9,363 nucleotides of DNA from Candidatus Sulfopaludibacter sp. SbA3. Its GTDB lineage: Bacteria; Acidobacteriota; Terriglobia; 20CM-2-55-15. Of the stretch, positions 6,195-9,363 are shown piece by piece; position 1 is the first letter of the stretch, and each line of letters begins with the position of its first letter. The notes under the pieces were generated by a model. The model was not told where the DNA came from, ran no database searches, and saw only the letters and a program-made list of their open reading frames with translations. Made by a program: the position numbers and the translations under genes. The DNA lies in the NCBI GenBank assembly GCA_945861845.1, contig CAMAWS010000090.1:1-9363 (forward strand). The letters are read 5' to 3'.

Positions 6195-7192
6195 TATTGA
6201 AACTGCCACCGATCAAATTTGTTTTCAAAAAAATAGGCGTATTGCATGGGATTATTGGATATCAATCGAATCAAACGCTCTCGCTTGTATAAAATCCGGA
6301 CAGTCCGCGAGATTCCGGAATTCTGGATGGTCGCCTTTGCAGTTACGCTGCTCGGCTCGAGCGCATCAAAAGATAAATATTGCAGCGCTTCAACGTCAGA
6401 CATCGCGGGCACCCTGCCCACAAGATCGCCTCCATCATTGAAGGGTTTTTCCTCACGCTCCAAGACGACGGCTTCGGTCAATTCGTGGGTCATCTTGGGA
6501 AGAGCGGAGAGAACCTCTGACGTCGCAAGGTTGATATTGATCCTCTCGCTACCGGGCGCTACCGTCACCAGATCCCGCAGTCCCGGAAACCGAGCGTAAC
6601 TGCCAGTCACGGGATCAATCGCAAGCCTGCCGTAAAAGATTTCCCGCGTCATGTTCTGAACCAGCCGCAACTCATCAACAGTCACGAATGGCGCATTGCG
6701 AGGCAGTTGCGGTGCCGATCCTGGCGGCACATTGCCGGCGTAGTCACCCACTTCTGCGCCGTACGGGTGAGGAACGTCGTCTGCGTCACGCCAGTCAAGG
6801 ATCGAATCGACAACCTGGTTTCGCTGCTGCTGTTCAAGCCCGAGAGCATCCAGCATTGCCTCAATTAGTTTATCCGGGGCTGAATTCAAGTTGATCCGTC
6901 CCGCGTCGGACTCCAATCGAACACGCACTTCGCCGGCCTCAAAGGGAAAAATGAATTGCCCTTTTTCTTCGCGTACTGAAGAGTTCACGGTGATGTCCTG
7001 ATTCTTGACGATGCCGTAAAAAACCGTCTCAGCCGCCCCTTTCGCCATGAAAAACGCGCGCTCGGAGTCAAAGGAACCTTGAGTTGTTGCCAGTTCAGCC
7101 CGCACAGAAGATGCCAAAGAGAATGACAGCAGCGAAACAATGAGGACGACCCACAGCACGGTCACCAGAGCCATTCCTCGCTGAGCGTTCAT
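6194..7192 (-). CDS. gspK: Type II secretion system minor pseudopilin GspK
   Basis: This 332-residue protein is the tip pseudopilin that complexes with GspI and GspJ. The prepilin-peptidase site is QRG|MALVT (cleavage after residue 6), followed by a hydrophobic helix to about residue 27. Position 5 of the mature form is Thr, not Glu, which is characteristic of GspK among pseudopilins. Further family signatures are DAGRINLNSA (96-105), ILDWRDADD (131-139; the Asp-rich turn that contributes to the calcium site), PYGAEVGDY (143-151) and FVTVDELRLV (169-178), then RININLATSEVLSALP (217-232), the helix-hairpin-helix-like alpha domain. The length matches the large GspK size of about 300-340. The ATG overlaps the gspJ stop as ATGA, and its TAA overlaps the gspL start. 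No clear Shine-Dalgarno is visible, so translation probably depends on coupling. Confidence 0.95.
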   Translation of the reverse strand: MNAQRGMALVTVLWVVLIVSLLSFSLASSVRAELATTQGSFDSERAFFMAKGAAETVFYGIVKNQDITVNSSVREEKGQFIFPFEAGEVRVRLESDAGRINLNSAPDKLIEAMLDALGLEQQQRNQVVDSILDWRDADDVPHPYGAEVGDYAGNVPPGSAPQLPRNAPFVTVDELRLVQNMTREIFYGRLAIDPVTGSYARFPGLRDLVTVAPGSERININLATSEVLSALPKMTHELTEAVVLEREEKPFNDGGDLVGRVPAMSDVEALQYLSFDALEPSSVTAKATIQNSGISRTVRILYKRERLIRLISNNPMQYAYFFENKFDRWQFQ

Positions 7193-7788
7193 CGTATATT
7201 TACCAGCGGAATAACCACCGTGTCATCGGCGAGTCGAACTCGCACCGCGGTCGGCAGCCCGTCCCCGATCTTCCACTCCTCGGACCAGGACGACCTTTCT
7301 TTTGCGCCAGGCAGTGCCTTGGGAAGATAACTGAAGCGGACATCCGGGAAGGCAGCCAGGTTTTCTCCTTCGATTAGTTCGGACTCCTGCGGAACGTAAC
7401 CCAGCAAATTCTTCTCTTCGTAACGGAGTTCGCCATTCTGAAACCGGTAACCGATTTTCCGGAAATCGGTTGGCCCATCGGCCAGGGAATAATCCGCAAT
7501 AAACTCCAGGCTCGTGCTTGTGCCGCGAAAGAAGATGAGTGTGGGACCTTCCACGCTGACGCGTAATTCCATTGGATAGGCCACCGCAAGCTGCCGCTTC
7601 AGGAGGCGTTCGACTGCGGCGCGACGGTCCAACTGATCAATTTTTCCGGAGCCCCGGGTCCAACTATCGATACCAATATTCAACCCGGCAAAGGCGACGG
7701 TGGTGATCAGCGCCATGATCACAAGTGAGACCATGACCTCCACAAGCGTGAAACCACGCAATGCCGCACGCCTATCTCGGATATGCAT
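7189..7788 (-). CDS. gspJ: Type II secretion system minor pseudopilin GspJ
   Basis: This 199-residue protein begins MHIRDRRAALRG|FTLVEVMVSLVIMALI, a textbook type III prepilin signal: cleavage after Gly12, N-methylated Phe+1, Glu+5, and a hydrophobic helix to about residue 36. The mature globular part contains WTRGSGKIDQLDRR (43-56) and a beta-rich region ending in PTAVRVRLADD, the usual closing strand of GspJ. The length fits GspJ (about 190-210). Its start lies 17 nt inside gspI, and AGGA is visible about 11 nt upstream. Its stop overlaps gspK. The order I-J-K matches the GspI-GspJ-GspK ternary complex that caps the pseudopilus. Confidence 0.94.
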   Translation of the reverse strand: MHIRDRRAALRGFTLVEVMVSLVIMALITTVAFAGLNIGIDSWTRGSGKIDQLDRRAAVERLLKRQLAVAYPMELRVSVEGPTLIFFRGTSTSLEFIADYSLADGPTDFRKIGYRFQNGELRYEEKNLLGYVPQESELIEGENLAAFPDVRFSYLPKALPGAKERSSWSEEWKIGDGLPTAVRVRLADDTVVIPLVNIR

Positions 7789-8212
7789 TTTCGATGGCTT
7801 CCTGAAAGTTATATCCGTCGTCGTACCGCAAACTGGCAGGCTTCACGGCCTCCAGTTTTATTCGGCGCTCACCCGAACGGCCGGGGTAAATCACCTCAAC
7901 GTCAATCTTCACAATTGCCTCGGCCGGTTTGACCTCCCTATCCGGCGGGGCATACCGGGAAACATTCACCGTCCATTGCGACCGGAGACTGTCAAGACGT
8001 CCTTCAGCCCGGCCGGCGCCGGGAAGGAACTCCAGAAATAAGACTCGCTGCATCAGGTCCTGTGCAGCCAATTGATATCGATGCATCTCTTCGACTTTTC
8101 CAAGATTGAACAGGGATTGCGATAGCAACCCGAACAGCGCGGTCGCAGCCATTCCGAGTATTGCAGCGGCCACGACGACTTCCAACAGGGTAAAGCCGCG
8201 CGGAGACTTCAT
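7772..8212 (-). CDS. gspI: Type II secretion system minor pseudopilin GspI
   Basis: This 146-residue protein begins MKSPRG|FTLLEVVVAAAILGMAATAL: prepilin cleavage after Gly6, Phe+1, Glu+5 and a hydrophobic helix to about residue 28. The compact globular domain that follows is slightly longer than the usual 120-130 residues. The central QWTVNVSRY (79-87) and AIVKIDVEVIYPG (99-111) strands are typical of GspI, where the C-terminal region resembles an aligned beta-sheet; the last 20 residues (SLRYDDGYNFQEAIENAYPR region) look like an extra tail. ATG overlaps the gspH stop as ATGA, with GAGG 11 nt upstream. GspI normally nucleates the pseudopilus tip together with GspJ and GspK. Confidence 0.92.
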   Translation of the reverse strand: MKSPRGFTLLEVVVAAAILGMAATALFGLLSQSLFNLGKVEEMHRYQLAAQDLMQRVLFLEFLPGAGRAEGRLDSLRSQWTVNVSRYAPPDREVKPAEAIVKIDVEVIYPGRSGERRIKLEAVKPASLRYDDGYNFQEAIENAYPR

Positions 8213-8619
8213 CGAAGCGCAACCTCGACTTCACCGCTCCGGCCCCGAAGCTTGATGGGATCTCCCCGCAAGAGGCCTGAAGGAGCGATGGAGACAGATG
8301 CTACGGAGACATCGTCGCGCGTAACGAAACTGACTGACGGCGGGAGAGACTCCCGCCTGAGAACAGACATGTCGGAACTCAGCAGGACTGCCGAACGGCC
8401 CTGCCGATCGAGCAGGAGATATTGCGCACGATCCCGGCGCTGGGCCTCCAACCGTCCGAACTTGATTAAATTCTTAATAGTACCTTCGGCCTTAAATAGC
8501 TCCAGGCGGCCGAACCCCGCCCCAATCCGGGGTCCGGCAATGCCCAGAGAAATGGCGACAATCGCCAGAACGATCACGACCTCGATAAGGGAGAATCCTC
8601 GACGGCCCTTCATAACCAT
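8209..8619 (-). CDS. gspH: Type II secretion system minor pseudopilin GspH
   Basis: From ATG at 8619 the product is 136 residues and begins MVMKGRRG|FSLIEVVIVLAIVAISLGIAGP: prepilin cleavage after Gly8, Phe+1, Glu+5 and a long hydrophobic helix. The downstream LIKFGRLEAQRR and YLLLDRQGR pattern and the C-terminal APSGLLRGDPIKLRGRSGEVEV strands are those of GspH/FimT rather than GspG, which would show a DPWG-type calcium loop. Start choice is uncertain: ATG at 8613 gives MKGRRG, and a TTG at 8640 would give a seven-residue longer leader. No strong Shine-Dalgarno is visible for any of them, so coupling to the upstream frame is possible. It is the first recognisable gsp gene of the run; gspE, gspF and gspG are not adjacent upstream. 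Confidence 0.9.
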   Translation of the reverse strand: MVMKGRRGFSLIEVVIVLAIVAISLGIAGPRIGAGFGRLELFKAEGTIKNLIKFGRLEAQRRDRAQYLLLDRQGRSAVLLSSDMSVLRRESLPPSVSFVTRDDVSVASVSIAPSGLLRGDPIKLRGRSGEVEVALR

Positions 8620-8659
8620 CAAGACGCGGCGGGAGGGCAAAAAGACGAAGCCGGTATCA

Positions 8660-8836
8660 TTATTCTGGCTCTTGTGCGAAATGATGAAGGCGGTCCGGTT
8701 CTACTTGCCTCCCGAATTCATCGACGAAATCCGGACGCGTATCCGCTCCTCGCGAAATTTCCAGCAGGCACCGTCGAATGGTGTTAAACGTCATTTCTTG
8801 CGCTGAATGATAACTGGGGACTCTACGCCGTCTCAT
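8660..8836 (-). CDS. Possible 58-residue hypothetical protein coupled to the upstream membrane gene
   Basis: ATG at 8836 overlaps the TGA of the upstream membrane-protein gene (ATGA), the same junction type used by three of the gsp gene pairs. The frame runs 58 codons to TAA at 8660-8662. The product is strongly basic at its start (MRRRR), then has a possible helix NTIRRCLLEISRG (18-30) and an acidic/His-rich tail. It has no signal peptide, membrane helix or recognised domain. There is no Shine-Dalgarno, so only coupling would support translation. The other possibility is that 8641-8832 is a non-coding leader for gspH; I found no convincing promoter hexamers there. Confidence 0.33.
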   Translation of the reverse strand: MRRRRVPSYHSAQEMTFNTIRRCLLEISRGADTRPDFVDEFGRQVEPDRLHHFAQEPE

Positions 8837-9363
8837 CGTTGAAGTTTGTTTGTTGTCTTGACCCACCATTCACCCGCACTGAGTATGCAGATCGACAAAA
8901 GCACGAAATAAACCGGGGTTATTGCAATGAGTTCTTTCTGCCGTAATCCAAGAAGAATTCCTGAGGCTGAAATAAAAGACACTAAGGCGGCTAACAGAGA
9001 AAACGCTGTTATCTTGTCCAAGTCCGATTTCAATTTAAACAACCCAAGCAGAGCAACAATATTAAGCGCAACGTAAACAACGGAAGCTGAAGTAAATGCG
9101 TTGAGCACCTCAATGACTTTCACTCCGTAAAATGAAACAGTTTCCCGCGGATTGTAGTACTGCAGAACGTAGGGATCTCTATCGCGCGGCGGAACGATTC
9201 TTGACCTACCCAAAAAGCTGACGCTGAAATCCGGAGGTAGAAATTCAAATCCAATGGGATCTGCAAACGTTGGGAACGTTTGAATAGTCTTCAGCCCATT
9301 TATGAAGAATGTCGCAAGCGCACCAGCCATTTTCTGTATGTGAAACCACGAATCAGATCGAAG
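8833..9363 (-). CDS. Membrane protein of unknown function, C-terminal part (open at window edge)
   Basis: The frame is open from the right edge to TGA at 8833-8835. ATG at 9330 would give 165 residues, but the 11 codons before it are also open and no Shine-Dalgarno precedes that ATG, so the real start probably lies outside the window. Counted from that Met, residues 1-78 are mixed (FADPIGFEFLPPDFSVSFLG, then a basic/Pro stretch RIVPPRDRDP at 44-53). Three membrane helices follow at about 79-99, 107-128 and 134-153, with a short charged loop KLKSDLDK (99-106) and a basic tail (KTTNKLQR). The topology would place the C-terminus in the cytoplasm. I recognise no family and no enzyme motif. It is on the same strand as the gsp genes and may share their transcript, but its content gives no link to secretion. 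Confidence 0.6.
   Translation of the reverse strand, partial: LRSDSWFHIQKMAGALATFFINGLKTIQTFPTFADPIGFEFLPPDFSVSFLGRSRIVPPRDRDPYVLQYYNPRETVSFYGVKVIEVLNAFTSASVVYVALNIVALLGLFKLKSDLDKITAFSLLAALVSFISASGILLGLRQKELIAITPVYFVLLSICILSAGEWWVKTTNKLQR

Noticed and set aside
4848..8619. Type IV pilus operon (pilM/pilN plus prepilin-like genes)
   Set aside because: A GspK-type pseudopilin with its Asp-rich motif, a fused PilM-PilN GspL and the gspC-gspD pair are specific to T2SS.
8621..8660. 13-codon frame MIPASSFCPPAAS linking the 58-codon frame (TAATG) to gspH (TGATG)
   Set aside because: The overlaps are suggestive of coupling, but the peptide is too short to support and there is no ribosome site; not annotated.

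Overview
The window is dominated by a minus-strand run of type II secretion system (T2SS) genes. Reading in the direction of transcription (right to left) the order is gspH, gspI, gspJ, gspK, gspL, gspM, a palindromic repeat pair, gspC and gspD. Most junctions are 1-17 nt overlaps, so this is very probably one operon or its distal part. The identification rests on four prepilin-type N-termini (three RG-F-[ST]-L-[LIV]-E and the GspK-type RG-MALVT), the GspK metal-site motif, a PilM/PilN-like GspL, a bitopic GspM, a GspC with an HR-like domain, and a complete secretin (GspD).

Region by region (right to left). 9363-8833: C-terminal part of an unrecognised membrane protein, open at the window edge. 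8836-8660: a possible 58-codon gene joined to it by ATGA. 8619-4258: the pseudopilin and inner-membrane platform genes H-I-J-K-L-M. 4257-4106: a 152-bp gap holding a near-perfect 28-bp inverted repeat of REP/BIME type. 4105-1291: gspC and gspD. 1290-710: a mostly non-coding stretch with a 10-bp perfect inverted repeat just after gspD, a good sigma-54 (-24/-12) match, a possible sigma-70 promoter, and a frame that looks like a small or decayed gene. 709-1: the start of a secreted protein with a clear signal peptide, cut by the left edge.

How the genes work together: GspH/I/J/K are the minor pseudopilins at the tip of the pseudopilus. GspL and GspM form the inner-membrane platform, GspC connects it to the outer-membrane channel, and GspD is that channel. 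The assembly ATPase (GspE), the platform protein GspF, the major pseudopilin GspG and the prepilin peptidase GspO are not here and must lie elsewhere. The C-D pair at the end of the operon differs from the enterobacterial C-to-M order.

Organism: a diderm bacterium of moderate GC. The gene order, the P/Q/A-rich secretin and the GGGGCT-NN-AGCCCC palindromes suggest Acidobacteriota or a similar environmental lineage; this is inference, not something the sequence proves.

The most unusual observation is a 17-residue peptide, PGQR-x-IQTPFG-x-A-x-VRE, present both at the extreme C-terminus of GspC and near the mature N-terminus of GspD. Most of its conserved codons differ synonymously, which points to selection on the peptide. 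No wholly new system is evident beyond this T2SS variant.
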